Source: Jacaranda mimosifolia (lineage: Eukaryota; Streptophyta; Magnoliopsida; Lamiales; Bignoniaceae). Taken from it: 64,000 nt of DNA. Position numbers and translations under genes: made by a program. Position 1 is the first letter of the stretch. Every line of letters begins with the position of its first letter. The notes under the pieces are model-generated. The model saw only the letters and a program-made list of their open reading frames with translations. It was not told the origin of the DNA and searched no databases. Of the stretch, positions 1-13,440 are shown in pieces. The stretch covers positions 35,754,690 through 35,818,689 of the forward strand of contig CM032118.1 in assembly GCA_018894105.1 (NCBI GenBank), in the 5' to 3' direction.

Positions 1-1030
1 CTGTAAATAGGATTGGGGAGCTCAACACAACATCGAAGACAATAATCATTCACTTTAGAAACCCACTAATGGGTCAGGCCGTAATTGGACAGTCACCTTC
101 TTAGACTTTTCCCAATTTTATTGTTTCTTGTTTCTCGTTTCAATTAGTCTCCTTAACTAATATTCTTCATAATAGTAACTTACGTTTTTATGTCAGAAAG
201 TGAATTGCATTTTCCAGAAAGAAAAGAAAAATAGGTTTTGTAGTCAGATAATAGAATCTTGTTAATAAAAATAGAGAAAGTGCTCACATTTTATTATAGC
301 TCTTGATTAGTATTGATGAGGTCAAGATTTTAGTCTCTTTATAGAAACTGATGCTTTGATACTAATTAATAGTGCATTTTCTTCTTTTTAGTACATTTTC
401 TTAGCAACTTGAGCGAGTACTCTAGTGTATTGTAAATGGGATTCAGAAGATCAACATACCTTCGAAGACAATAATCATGCAATATAGAAATCCATGGGTA
501 GGTCAGGCCGTAATTGGACAGTCACTTTTTTGGGCTGTTTCCAATTTCTTTTTCGGGATTTGATGGGTTGGTTCTAATTGAACAAATTTGACAAGCACCT
601 TAGATTGTTTCTTGTTCCGACATTTTAGGAAGCAGATAATTCGTTGTTTGGATGAGAGGGAAACAATTACTCTGCTTAGTGAATATTCTTCATAATAGGT
701 GCACATGCGCATTGTTAGTAACTTAAACAACTTATATCAAAAAGGGAATTGCAATTTCCAGAAAGAAAAGAAAAATAGGTTTTATAGTCAGATAATAGAA
801 TCATTTAAATAAAATAGAGAAAGCACTCACATTATATTATAGCTCTTGATTACTATTAATGAGATCAAGGTTTCAGTCTCTTTATAGAGAATGATGCTTC
901 GATACTGATTAATGGTGTATTTTCTTCTTTTCAGTACATTTTCTTAAAAACTTAAGCGAATACTCTAGTGTGCTACAAACAGGATTGAGAAGCTCAGCAC
1001 AACTTCAGAGATAATAATTATGCGATTTTT
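1..1030. repeat. Tandem diverged repeat units, non-coding
   Basis: Two and a bit copies of a unit of roughly 430-540 bp follow each other. Each begins near a 'TGTAAATRGGATT..' stretch (positions 1, about 430 and about 970), continues with 'GACAATAATCAT' and 'GTCAGGCCGTAATTGGACAG', and ends with 'AGTACATTTTCTTA..'. The GGACAG section also recurs around 35830-36010 and, less clearly, at 4850-5650. No coding potential is evident. It resembles DNA flanking the methyltransferase gene copies, so it may belong to the same old segmental duplication. Confidence 0.6.
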
Positions 1031-1379
1031 TTTTTTTTTTTTCATATACATGCATATTAGAAATCTACCAGATTCAAATTTCAGCATCAAACTTTATGTG
1101 AAAAACTAACATCATTAGATCAAATGCCATTCGGCGATCATCCGCATATTGGGTTATCTTGTATTAATTGAGCCACTGAATGACCATGACAAGGTGGTTT
1201 CAATAGTAACTTGATTGAAAATTACACAGTTCTGTAAAATTAGGAAAAGATACTCTGCTGAGATCCATTTGCATTTTCCTTTCAGCATATTTTAACAAGA
1301 GTTCTTACAGTAAAGAAGGAAAAATAAAATGTTAAACTTATGTAGCCAAAAGAAATGGCGCTCTCATTTTTTTAGATAA
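1031..1379. other. Intergenic DNA, nothing recognised
   Basis: After a T-run this AT-rich stretch leads into the 3' end of the methyltransferase pseudogene on the minus strand. Parts resemble the region just below the intact copy (30100-30280), so it is probably the duplicated 3' flank. I see no gene. Confidence 0.4.
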
Positions 1380-3321
1380 TATATAGTACAAGTACCGGAG
1401 CTAATGGCCAACATTCGGAGTTTGCAGCAGAGCCAATTGTCAAGTGGGAATTCAGCTGCAAAAGATTGGACTCCCTCGAACTCATCTTTACGTGGAATAA
1501 AAACATCATAAAGTTTATTAGTAGCAAAAACCAGAAAGCAAAGCCAAAGAGAATTTACCTATATGTGGTGACAACAAACAGCAGCACTGGTGCTAGCTGA
1601 ACATAAAAATGATATCACCAGAGAAGCACATGCTTACCAAGATGAGTGAGTCATATAATTTACATGATGATAATCAACAAGAATAATTTTCTAGCAGAAA
1701 ATGATAATAATTGGTGGCATATTGTTACCTTCCACCAGAATGACCCAGATAAGCCAGTATACTGATGAGACCTCCAGGTGAAAGTATTATCTTGGCAGCC
1801 TCAATTCAAATGCAGGCAGTTTTAATCTCTTCGTCTCCTTCTTGGAATCAACCCGAATTGAATGCAACTAACCTAACAACAAAGATGAAAAATGTGAAGA
1901 TGGTATAGCAACATGAAACACATTCAGAAACTTGGTTGTTGAAGAAACAGAGACAAGAAGAAAGTAGTCTTGTTTAAGATGATGAGTCTTCAGGGAGATA
2001 TGGGGAGGGAAAAACACAAACACGCACAAAACAGCAACAACAAGAAGAAGCATGACTGTTACTTTAAAAGCAATTATTACAGCTCAATCATAGCATCTAT
2101 TCTAGACCAACAGAAGCAAAATGGGTAATGAGATTGCTAATACAGCATCAATAAAACTTGTAGTACACTCTTATGCGAACAAGGTCTAAATACAAGTCCG
2201 CATAATTGAATTGAATTGAATTGCATGAGTTCGAAAATGCCTTTTGAGGTCAAGTAAGGTTGAAGTTCTCAATGAACTTTCCCTATGATTGATTTATTAG
2301 AATGCAATAGAATTTGTTGATGATATAAAAATGCAGTCTTCATCAATTAATAGAGAGGCAAAGAAAATCATTAAGGATCTACAATCATAACAACATCATG
2401 CTGCATGCGCACTAGAGATTTGAGAATTATCTTTTATCAGCCGGGCTACAGCAAAAACAGCAGCACCTCATCAGCACTGACGGACCGGTCCAGAAAACAC
2501 GAAGTACTTCCTAAAGCATCTATTAGGGGTCCTATCGCACAAGCGCGACCTCTGCCTGCGCCTGCGCATATCATCAGCAATTAATCTTAGCATAACTAGG
2601 GTGTCGTATCTATTACCGTAAGTAGCACCAATAACAAAGTGCCTTTCCGGACAACATTCTTCCACACCCTAACATAATAACACTAATTGAAATCACTATA
2701 ATCACAACTCTCCAGCAACAATCCAATTATCATAATTATTAAATTTAAAAAAAAAAAAGAAAATTGAAATTTTACGGCAAATACAATCGTCAATAAATTC
2801 CTACGAGTGAGCAACATCAGTGGCCTTTTTCTTGCCGAATATGTATCCTGTCATCAAATCTTTTAACTTTCTGCCAAAAAAAAAAAAAAAAAAAAGGCTA
2901 TCCATTCATTTGCTAAAAAATTCCAATTTCATTTATATGCTCACCTTATTAACCAAAATTCATAACAATTCTTCCAATTTAAGATTTGGAAATAATGTTT
3001 GTCCACGCTAAAACACTTATACATCTAATTTTAGAGAAGCATAGTATGATTGTATTAAGCCACCACCTATACACACTTCATAGACTCTAAATAATTTTTT
3101 TTTGGGGGGTGGGGGGATTGTTGGCTGTTGTTATTAGGATGCATGTAATTTTTATTTATAATTTTTTAACTATTTATGATATCTAGTATTTTTTTTATTT
3201 TTTTTTATAGAAGCCAAATGGATGCAAATTTATTGTTGGATTGAGCCAAATGTATGTGATAGAGGAATAGAGATTGAATAATTATTATTGAAGTTTATTG
3301 ATCAAAGAAATGAAAAAAATA

Positions 3322-3381
<60 letters not shown>

Positions 3382-3886
3382 TTGCAAGTAATCAATGAAA
3401 AATTTCAACTTAACAATGAAAAATTACACAACGGAAGTAGCTATAATGATTCTTTTTTCTAATAACCATTTTTTAAATGAAATTGAAATTTTTTAGCAAA
3501 CGAATGGATGACCTTTTCTTATTTTTTATTTTTTGTTCATTTATCTTTTTGTAGAAAGTTAATGTTCATGTTGCAAAAATGATAGTGTATTATATAGATA
3601 TCATGAGCCAATTTGAGAATAAAAATTTAGAAGGCCAAAAAAGGGAGCATAATTGTCACATCATCCATTTCTTCCATTAATTCACTAATGGTGTGAGAGG
3701 TTTAGGGGGGTGTTTGAAGGTTTTGATAGCAAATTGGGGTAATTGATACCAATTCCATAGTAGAGGGGGGCAAAATGAATTTAACCCTAAACTAAATAGT
3801 AGCGAACCTAAAAAGGGGGATTCATTGTGCTTGGAAAATGAATTGGAACAGGGAACTTCAGAAAAGCAGTTCATATCCCACAGCAC
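1380..3886 (-). pseudogene. Decayed duplicate of the tRNA mnm5s2U34 methyltransferase gene
   Basis: Exon and intron order matches the intact gene at 30281-32413. The last exon lies near 1390-1500, exon 5 near 1728-1850, exon 3 near 2465-2680, exon 2 near 2805-2870, and the end of exon 1 near 3780-3886. Introns also align, for example the 'GAGGTCAAGTAAGGTTGAAG' stretch at 2248 has a near copy at 31411. Breaks are visible: the glycine-rich SAM-binding segment now reads GATYGNRYDT instead of ATCGNGYDT, the reading frame is lost after 'RRRRQRSR', and exon 5 is full of indels. Because introns were copied, this is a DNA-level duplication, not a retrocopy. It is very unlikely to make an enzyme. Confidence 0.85.
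3321..3382. repeat. (AAT)n microsatellite
   Basis: An uninterrupted run of AAT/ATA trinucleotides lies inside an intron of the pseudogene. A shorter AAT run at about 32010-32041 occupies the corresponding intron of the intact gene, so the microsatellite predates the duplication and has expanded here. Confidence 0.9.
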
Positions 3887-3979
3887 GAAAAAGCAGAACT
3901 CATGACCTGTAAATAAGTTGGTTTGGTGATGAACGCTCGTAGCTCTCTGAGCCTTGTAAGTTGTAACGTGGGTTAGTAT

Positions 3980-4588
3980 CGGGATTTTCTAGGGTCCCGT
4001 ACCCATGATTCTGACTTATCATCATGTACCCACTTTTTAGCCGTTCATATCAATTTGATTTAATCCTCACCTTCGAACCATCATAAAATAAAGAACTATG
4101 GTTCTACTGTGGTTCTTTTATAGAATCATCTTCTTTTAAAATTAAATTATGAAAAATAAAATAAAAATTATTATATTTTTGATATTAAATTACCAAATTA
4201 ACCTTACTAATTTTAAGAAACTAAAAACTCCTCCTTTTCTTATATTAAACCCTAATTCAATTAGAATTCAATAAGAAGAAATAAACCCTAACAAACGAAT
4301 TTCATTTTTTTTCCCCCACTCTTCCGCATGCGCCATTTGAAACAGAATGCAAATGCTAATCATGCAAAAGCAATTATGAATTTACTCAATTGTGACATGA
4401 AAGTAGATTACTGAATGAATCACTAATAATGTATATATAAATAATGCATATATAGTTTATAATGAACCATGGTTCTTCACTTTATGATGGTTCGAATGTG
4501 AGAATTAAATCAAATTGATATGAACGGGTAAAAAATGGGTACGTGATGATAAGTCAGAACCATGGATACGAGACCCTAAAAAATCCCG
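3980..4588. mobile_element. MITE with long terminal inverted repeats
   Basis: The first ~130 bases (starting CGGGATTTTCTAGGGTCCCG) and the reverse complement of the last ~130 bases (starting CGGGATTTTTTAGGGTCTCG) match closely, up to and beyond 'GAACCATCATAAA'. The ~610-bp element has no coding capacity. 'TGTAAC' occurs just outside both ends, but the exact target duplication is unclear, so the superfamily is not assigned. It interrupts DNA related to 35570-35600. Confidence 0.75.
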
Positions 4589-4907
4589 TGTAACTCGAGG
4601 GAGGACATTAAGGTGGCTGAACGTTGGACTGCTACAAATTGCTGGGCCTATCCGCCAATTCCAAGCGGGGAGTTAGGCCTTGGGATCCAGGCGAAGGCTT
4701 AGGCCCCCCGGCCTTTCGAGTGGAGGGCACGACATTAGGTTGGTTTCACAGAGCAACGATCACATCCCGCTCTCTGTAGTGGAAGGATAACAGGCCAGAG
4801 CTCCTTGGGTCCAATAAAGCAAGTTGGGTCGACCTTAATGGAACAACCGCCTTTTTCGGGCTTTTCCCAAAAAAATTTTGTTTGATGGGTTAGTCCTCAT
4901 TAGGCCT
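4589..4907. repeat. Segment repeated at 35580-35870
   Basis: This stretch contains 'CCAAGCGGGGAGTTAGG', 'CAGGCGAAGGCTT' and 'GTGGAAGGATAAC' in the same order as 35640-35830. It lies upstream of the pseudogene just as the other copy lies upstream of the intact methyltransferase gene, so it is most simply part of the same duplicated block. The moderately GC-rich sequence has no open frame of note. Its origin, possibly an old retroelement, is unknown. Confidence 0.6.
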
Positions 4908-5468
4908 GTTAATGGATTGAATTTTAATGCGAATTCGATTCGAATTTTAAGATTTTTATTAGATTAAAATATTCGATACATCGCATTCAATTATAAATAT
5001 TTGTAATTTGAAATAACTTGATTGAATATAGAATTAAGCAATCCGATCCGTTAAAAATTTGAATCCGCACTTTAATATTTTCTTATTAAATTAATAAAAT
5101 ACTTTTTTTTTTCAAGTCAAATATAATAATGTCTAATAATTCACCTACGCATTAATATAATGTGAAATAGGAGTTTAGTTTTCAAATATTTAACTTTTAG
5201 ATTAATATGTAATACAAAGTTATTAAAAATTCAAATATGACGTAAATTTACTTTATAAATACAAAATTTTTATACAATTCAAAAGAAAAAAAGAAAAAAA
5301 ATATTAAATCGGATTGAATTTTTTTATCAAATTTCGGATATCTATCGGATTCGAATACAATACTGACTAATAAATATCGTATAGGATATCGTGTCGGATT
5401 CAAATATGAATTTTGATAATCAAATTCGAATATAATTGATACGATGTAAATTGGACCCATTGATAACC
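4908..5468. mobile_element. Probable small MITE-like insertion
   Basis: An AT-rich block beginning 'CCTGTTAATGGATTGAATTT' and ending with the near inverse of that sequence (reverse complement 'GGTTATCAATGGGTCCAATT') interrupts the duplicated block. 'CTCATT' stands immediately outside both sides. Short imperfect inverted ends and no ORF suggest a non-autonomous DNA transposon, perhaps hAT-like. The target duplication is not clean enough to be sure. Confidence 0.45.
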
Positions 5469-5751
5469 TTAGGTCTCATTTCAGCGATATGTTTGGACTC
5501 TTTCCTAATTCTTTCTTCATCTGCCATTCTGATTGCAAATAATCCGTTGATAATTAATCAATTCAAGGGCCTTATATTCCTTTTTTGCTCCGATATTTTT
5601 AGCAACTACATAATCGTTGGATGGATAAGAGGGATCACTCTTCCAAATGATATGAACCTCAAGGACATTGAAAACCACTTATTAACCAGTGACCTGCATT
5701 TTAATTTTAAATTTGAAATTTTATTCTATTTAATTTTATCTATAATTTAAA

Positions 5752-5930
5752 GGGCCACTTATTTAAAAGTACCAAAAGCGCTTTCTAATTTTGTGATCAG
5801 TCCCTACTTAATTTTTTTTAGAATAAGCTCCCTAGTTTTGTTAAAACTTTAGAGATTACTCCCTACTCACTTGATTTGATAAAAATGCCCTTAAGTATAA
5901 TATTTTTAACTCATTTTTTTTCACTTATTC
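5752..5930 (+). repeat. Left terminal region of element A
   Basis: This ~180-bp end matches the reverse complement of 28570-28754, the right end of element B, nearly base for base, including 'ATGCCCTTAAGTATAATATT'. It abuts the 9-bp target duplication. The promoter of the plus-strand transposase gene must lie here or just inside. Confidence 0.85.
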
Positions 5931-6154
5931 ATCATCCACACAAGCAAACAGTAAACCCTAGCATATGTGCTTTCATTACTAGAAATAGAAAACGCAACAA
6001 GCTCCACAGCGGGAATGAGAATAATCTTCAGAGCTAACAACCACCAACCCGACATCTACATTGTTTTCTTCTCTTTTTATTTTCATCATTTTAGGGTTTC
6101 TTCTTCTTCTCAGTTTCTTCTCAGTTGTTTTGAGTTTCTTGTATTTTTCCGACA

Positions 6155-9100
6155 ATGTCAACCAGTAGTGAAGCAGGAGTGTTCAATCAAGTATTAGGAA
6201 GTTGCCGTTACAAAGACGAGATCCATATAATGTCAATTAAGGATGGTATGACTTTAATGGACATGTACATTAATCTCGCAAGAAAATGGAGTGAAATCAA
6301 CGCCGAACTCTTCAGTTTTCAATACATAGCTCCACAACAAAGATTGTACGTGACTTTGACTGATGACGACGATGTTATGAATATGGTCTTACCGCATTTG
6401 AGATTGAAGATAAACATTGTTGACATCCTGGTAAATCGAAAGGATGAATCAAGTAGCAGTGTAAAGAAGAGCAGTGATGTTTTAAAGTAATACTTCTACA
6501 GAATCTAAACTGTATTGCAGTTTGTAAAGTTTTGTACTTGAAGTGTTCTGAAATTGTACTCTGTTTATTTGAAAATCTTTCTCTACTTGGAGCGTTCTAC
6601 ATTATACTTCACTACAAATAAAATTGAACTTCATCTCACAAAAATTGTACTCTTATTATGTAAGTTTTATACTTCAAGTGTTCTACTAATGGATTATCCA
6701 AAATTGTACTGCAACTTCTACAGTTTATACTTGAGTGTTCCCAAACCGCATGTCTTCTATCTAAAATTATACTTCATTTACCTAAACTTATACTTCAGTT
6801 ATCTGAATCTATTATTTAAGTTTATACTTCAAGTGTTCTATTAATGGATTATCAAAAATCATACTGCAATTGTTAAGGTTTTATACGTCAGGAGTTCTGA
6901 AATTGTACTTCACTTTATCTAAAATTGTTCTTCTGTTTTTTGAAACTATACTTCATTTTATATATCATTTTATCTAAACATGTACTCTATTCATTGAAGT
7001 TTTATACTTCAAGTGTTCTGAAATTGTACTTCATTTTATATAAATTTGTACTTGAATTATCTGAATCTATTATTTAAGTTTTATACTTCAATTGTTCTAC
7101 TAATGGATTATCCAAAATCGTACTACAATTACTAAAGATTTATACTTCAAGTGTTCCGAAATTGTACTTCTTTTTATATAAAATTGTACTTCTATTTTAT
7201 GAAATTATGCTTCATTTTACCCAAACATGTACTCTATTCATTGAAGTTCTATACTTCAAGTGTTCCGAAATTGCACTTCATTTTGTCTAAACTTGTACTT
7301 CGTTTACTTGAATCTATTATTTAAGTTTCAAGTGTTCTACTACTTGATTATCCAAAAATTGTAATGCAATTGCTAAGGTTTTATACTTCATGAGTTTTAA
7401 AATTGTACTTCACTTTATCTAAAATTGTATTGCAATTGCTAAGGTTTGCAAGTGTTCTACGAATGGATTGTCCAAAATTGTACTGCAATTGCTAAGGATT
7501 TATACTTCAAGTGTTCTGAAATTGTACTTATTTTTATATAAAATTGTACTTCTATTTTCTAAAATTATACTTCATTTTACCTAAACCTGTACTCTATTCA
7601 TTGAAGTTCTATACTTCAGGTGTTCTGAAATTATACTTTATTTTATCTAAACTTGTACTTCAGTTATCTGAATTTATTATTTAAGCTTCAAGTGTTCTAC
7701 TAATTGATTATCCAAAATTTGTACTGCAATTGCTAAGATTTTATATTTCAGGAGTTCTGAAATTGTACTTCACTTTATCAAAAATTGTACTGCAATTGCT
7801 AAAGTTTTATACTTCAAGTGTTCTGAAATTATACTTCATTTTATCTAAACATGTACTTCAATTATCTAAATCTCTTATTTTAGTTTTATACTTCAAGTGT
7901 TCTATTAATATATTATTCGAAATCGTACTGCAATTGCTAAGGATTTATACTTCAAGTGTTCTGAAATTGTACTTCTTTTTATATAAAATTGTACCTCTAT
8001 TTTCTGAAATTATAATTCATTTTACCTAAATTTGTACTCTATTCATTGAAGTTTTATACTTCAAGTTTTTTGAAACTGTACTTCAGTTATCTGAATCTAT
8101 TAATTTAAGCTTCAAGTGTTCTACTAATGGATTATCCAAAAATTGTACTGCAATTGTAAAGGTTTTATACGTCAAGTGTTCTAAAATTATACCTCACTTT
8201 ATCTAAAATTATACTTATCCTTTTACATAAAATTGTACTACATTATTTAAGTTTTATAAAGTTCTATTAATTTTTATACTTCATTTTACCTAAAGTTCTA
8301 TACTTCCAAGTGCTTTACTTATTGATTATCCAATATTATATAGCAATTGGTAGCGTTTTATACATCTATTGTTCTGAAATTATACTTCATTTATTTGAAA
8401 TTATACCACCATACTGAATTGTTCTACATATGGTACTTTATTTTGCCTAAAATTGTACTTCATTTGTCAATCTTAAGGGATGCAATCAAGGAGGAAATTG
8501 GTTTGACCAATGCATCACACAATGAATTGGCTTTAATTTGCAACTCAATTGATGCATGGAGGAATTACATGTATGGAGAGGGTCAGTCATTCAAAGATGT
8601 TCAGGTGTTCAGAATTATGCTTAAGAATTATGCGGTGTCTACTTTGCGGTCATTTAAATACAAGAAAAATGACAACAAAAAAGTCATAGCTATTTGCAGT
8701 GATGAAAATTGCAAATGGAGAATCTATGCATCAAGGCATGAGGCTGATAAATTATTTGGCATTCGAAAATGCAATCTAGAGCACACATGTGGTGAGGCTA
8801 ATCTTCGAACAAGGGGACATCCTAAAGCCGATTCCGCTTGGGTTGCTAACATAGTGAAGGATAAATTGAGATTAGAGCGATGTTATCGGCCTTCTATCAT
8901 ATTGAAAGATATCCACAGAGAATATGATATGGAACTTAGGTACCATAAAGTATGGATGGATAAGGAATTAGCTATGCATGATATCCACGGAGCTGAGAAG
9001 GGATCTTATGATAAGTTGAGGTGGTACTGTGATGTTGTGAAGAGGACAAACCCTGGAAGTATTGCAGATTGTGAGATAGACCCAATTACTCAAAAATTTC

Positions 9101-10388
9101 ATCGACTATTTATATGTTTTAGTGCCTGCCTTATTGGTTTTCTCAAGGGATGCAAGTCGTTGATATTCTTAGACGATACCCATATTAAAAATAAATACAA
9201 AGGAAGCTTACTCAGCGTTGTAGTAAGGATGCTAATGATGACTTATTCACACTAGCATATGCAGTTGTTGACTTTGAAAATGATATTAATTGGGAGTGGT
9301 TCTGCTTTAAGCTAAGAAGTGTCTTATATTCTCAATATATGTCTGGCTTATCGAAGTTTACTTTCTTCTCTGATTGACATCCAGGTCTTCTTAAGGCCCT
9401 CCCCATGATATTTCCCGGTAGCCACCATGTATATTGCTTGAGACACTTAATGGATAACTTTAAGAAACAAGTAAGAACTTTATCGTTGCTTGTGAAACAA
9501 TTATGTGAAATAGACTCTAATTCATAACATTTAGCACATTACTGATCTATTATTTTAAATTCAGGTATTAAGGAAGTACCCTCTACATAACAAGAAACTT
9601 GGTGTTCTGTTTTTATGAAAGCTGTATATGCGCCTACAAGGCAGGAGTATACACAACATATAGACAGCATCTTGGAGTCATTGTCGCTTGCTAGATACTT
9701 TATCATGCAGTCTGACCCACAATGTTGGGCAAATTTCTTATTCAGTGGAGATCAATGGGGGGTCATAAACAATAATAAAGCAGAATGTTGGAATAATTGG
9801 GCTAAACCAGCCCGATTTATGCTAGTTGCAGCCATGGTTGATCACATACGCATGCAAATAATGGTTATGATGCATGATCAATGAGAAGAATCTCATAAAA
9901 TGGTTGGTCAATTATGTCCCAAGCAAGAGAAGAAGTTGGCAATCAATCATATGCGTTCTCATAACTTAAAAGTTGTCATGTCTAGCGGTTGGAGCTTTGA
10001 GGTGATTGAGAAAGATAAATCGTATGTTGTAGATTTACATAACAGGGTTTGTTTGTGCAAAGCATGGAAGATTAATAAAATACCATACAAACATGCTTGT
10101 GCTTGAATCAAGTCAAAGTCACTTTCACTGTATGACTTTACCGATCAATACTATCGAGTTGAAATGTATGAACAAGCATACCAAGTAGTGATAAACCTTA
10201 TTCCTAAGTATGATAGGCATATGTTCCCTCTAGATGATGATGGCGTCATTAATGCACCTGATTGTTGATCTCAACCTGGGCGTAGAAGGACAAAGAGGAT
10301 TCCATCACAAATTGAGAAATGTGTAATTAAGTGTAAAAGGTGTTTAGAACATGGCATAATTGTCGAACCTGCAAAGAATCAATAAAGT
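6155..10388 (+). pseudogene. MuDR-type MULE transposase, broken
   Basis: The first exon (6155-6490, 111 aa) begins MSTSSEAGVFNQ and looks like the PB1-like domain that opens many plant MULE transposases. After a ~2-kb intron made of array 1, the core resumes near 8470. It has a DNA-binding part with a CxWR and C..H..C pattern (Mutator-type zinc-binding DBD), then the MULE catalytic domain: the first Asp is in FLDDTHIKNKYKG near 9170, the second in the 'FSD' before a stop at about 9376, and the YCLRHL zinc/turn motif near 9433. A spliced intron follows at about 9470-9564. The C-terminal part has the NNNKAECWNNW segment and a SWIM-like CLC..H finger (10046-10103) whose third Cys is changed to Tyr. 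Breaks: a 1-base frameshift near 9220, and stops near 9376, 9612, 9882, 10104 and 10266. The terminal CCHC knuckle is degraded; element B keeps it intact. Confidence 0.88.
6500..8460 (+). repeat. Array 1: TRTACT tandem repeats in the transposase intron
   Basis: About 2 kb of degenerate repeats occur between the PB1-like exon and the transposase core. A higher-order unit of ~140-155 bp is built from blocks starting with TATACTTCA or TGTACTTCA. Examples are TATACTTCAAGTGTTCTGAA and TGTACTGCAATTGCTAAGG. Successive TRTACT hexamers are mostly 22 bp apart, with some 35-37-bp gaps. All read on the plus strand. Short open frames across it are by-products. Confidence 0.9.
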
Positions 10389-10389
10389 A

Positions 10390-13300
10390 GCTAAATTTTG
10401 TACCTTGAGCTGAGAGATTTATACTTGATTTCTTGACAATTATACTTCATTTAGGTAATTATGTATTTGATTTAGCGTGAAATTAGCATTTTTGCATGTT
10501 GTCCTAGATATCAGTGATTTTGTACCTCAATCTAGGATATCTATACTTGATTTCTTAACAATTGTACTTCATTTCTATGATATTGTATTCAAAATCGCTG
10601 CCCAATTTCATTTTAACAGAAGTGTACTTCAACATAACACCATTTATACTTTGTTAGTTCTAGGTTTGAACTTCATTTTCCTAATATTGTACTCAAATTG
10701 AGTGCCAAATTTCAATTAAATTAAAGTATACTTCAACATAACATTATTTATATTTTGTTAGTTCTGGGTTTATACTTCATTTTCCTAATATTGTACTCAA
10801 ATTCACTGCCAAATTTCAAATGAATTAAATTTTACTTCAACACAACACCATTGATATTTTGTTTGTTTTACGTTTGTACTTCATTTTCATCATATTGTAC
10901 TCAAATTTGCCCAATTTTAATTTAATTAAAGTGTATTTTAACACAGCACTATTTATACTTTGTCTGTTCTATGTTTGTACTTCATTTTCATCATATTGCA
11001 CTCAAATTCGCTTCTCAATTTCATTTTAATAGAAGTGTACTTCAACGTAACACAATTTATACTTCGGAAGCTCTAGGTTTGTACTTCATTTCTCTCATAT
11101 TATTCTCAAATTCAATGCCGCCCAATTTCAATTTAATTAAAGTGTATTTTAACACAGCACTATTTATACTTTGTCTGTTCTATGTTTGTACTTCATTTTC
11201 ATCATATTGCACTCAAATTCGCTTCTCAATTTCATTTTAATAGAAGTGTACTTCAACGTAACACAATTTATACTTCGGAAGCTCTAGGTTTGTACTTCAT
11301 TTCTCTCATATTATTCTCAAATTCAATGCCAATTTTCAATTGAATTGAAGTGTACTTCAACGTAACACCATTTATACTTTGTTAGTTCTAGGTTTGTACT
11401 TCATTTCGCTCATATTGTACTCAAATTCACTTCTAAATTTCAATGAATTAAATTGTACTTCAACACAACACAATTTATACTTTGTTTGTTTTATGTTTGT
11501 ACTTCATTTCCATCATATTGTACTGAAATTCACTGCCTAATTTCAATTGAATTGAATTGTACTTCCGTATAGCACCATTTATACTTTATTTTTTCTACGT
11601 TTTTCCATCATATTGTACTGGAATTCATGCCTAGTTTCAACTAAATTGAAATGTACTTCAACATAGCACCATTTATAATTTGTTTGTTCTACGTTTGCAA
11701 TTCATTTCCCTTATATTGTACTCAAATTCAGTGTTCAGTTTCAAATTAATTGAATTGTATTCAACATAATACTATTTATACTTTGTTAGTTTTAGGTTTG
11801 TAATTCATTTTTCTCATATTGTACTCAAATTCACTGCTTAATTTCAAATGAATTGAATTGTACTTCAACATAACACAATTTATACTTTGTTTGTTCTATA
11901 TTTTTCCATCATATTGTACTGAAATTCACTGCCCAGTTTCAACTGAATTGAAAATGTACTTCAACAGAGCACCATTTATAATTTGTTTGTTCTACGTTTG
12001 TATTTCATTTCCATCATATTGTACTCAAATTCGCTTCTCAGTTTCATTTTAATAGAAGTGTACTTCAACGTAACACAATTTATACTTTGTTAGTTCTAGG
12101 TTTTTACTTCATTTTCCTGATATTGTACTCAATTTCACTGCCAAATTTCAAATGAATTATATTGTACTTCAACATAACACCATTTATACTTTGTTTGTTT
12201 TACGTTTGTACTTCATTTTCATCATATTGTACTGAAATTCATTGCACAATTTCAATTGAATTAAATCGTACTTCTGCATAGCACAATTTATACTTTGTTT
12301 GTTCTATGTTTTTCCATCATATTGTACTGAAATTCACTGCCTAGTTTCAACTGAATTGAAATGTACTTCAACATAGCACCATTTATAATTTGTTTGTTCT
12401 ATGTTTGTACTTCATTTTCCTCATATTGTACTCAAATTCACTGCTCAACACAGCACCACTTATACTTTGTTTGTTTTACATTTGTACTTCATTTCCATCA
12501 TATTGTACTCAAATTCGCTTCTCAGTTTCATTTTAATAGAGGTGTACTTCAACGTAACACCATTTATACTTTGTTAGTTCTAGGTTTATGCTCCATTTTC
12601 CTCATATTGTACTCAATTTCACTGCCAAATGTCAATTAAATTGAAGTGTACTTCAACATAACACCATTTATACTTTGTTAGTTATGGGTTTGTACTTTAT
12701 GTTCCTAATATTGTACTCAAATTCACTTCTAAATTTCAATGAATTAAATTGTACTTCAACACAACACAATTTATACTTTGTTTATTTTATGTGTGTACTT
12801 TATGTCCATCATATTGTACTGAAATTCACTGCCCAATTTCAATTGAATTCAATCGTACTTTCGCATAGCACCATTTATATTTTGTTTGTTTTACGTTTTT
12901 TCATCACATTGTACTAAAATTCACTACCCAGTTTCAACTGAATTGAAATGTACTTCAACATAACACAATTTATAATTTGTTTGTTCTACGTTTGCACTTC
13001 ATTTCCCTCATATTGTACTCAAATTCACTACCAAATTTCAAATAAATTGAATTGTACTTCAACATAATACTATTTATACTTTGTTTGTTCTACATTTGCA
13101 CTTTATTTTCATCATATTGTACTCAAATTCGCTGGTCAATTTCAATTTAATTGAAGTGTACTTCAACACAGCAACATTTATACTTTGTTTGTTCTACGTT
13201 TGTACTTCATTTCCATCATATTGTACTCAAATTCTCTTCTCAGATTCATTTTAATAGAAGTGTACTTCAACGTAACACCATTTATACTTTGTTAGTTCTT

Positions 13301-13440
13301 GGTTTTTACTTCATTTTCCTGATATTGTACTCAATTTCACTGCCAAATTTGAAATGAATTATATTGTACTTCAACACAATACCATTTATACTTTGTTTGT
13401 TCTACGTTTGTACTTCATTTCCATCATACTGTACTGAAAT
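10390..13440 (+). repeat. Array 2: ~104-bp TRTACT tandem repeats between the two genes
   Basis: About 3 kb of ~104-bp units fills the gap between the convergent genes. Each unit has four TRTACT motifs at 22, 22, 22 and ~38-bp steps: TGTACTTCAACATAAC, TATACTTTGTTTGTTC, TGTACTTCATTTCCATC and TGTACTCAAATTCACTG. An exact-looking larger duplication is seen around 10925-11110 and 11130-11330. The first ~200 bp (10390-10570) have a slightly different unit. Element B has the same array inverted at 24430-25345. Confidence 0.92.

Noticed and set aside
10477..13357. Series of 60-90-aa frames on the plus strand rich in Phe, Leu, Tyr and Cys
   Set aside because: They are by-products of array 2; the same words recur with each repeat unit and frames break at every indel.
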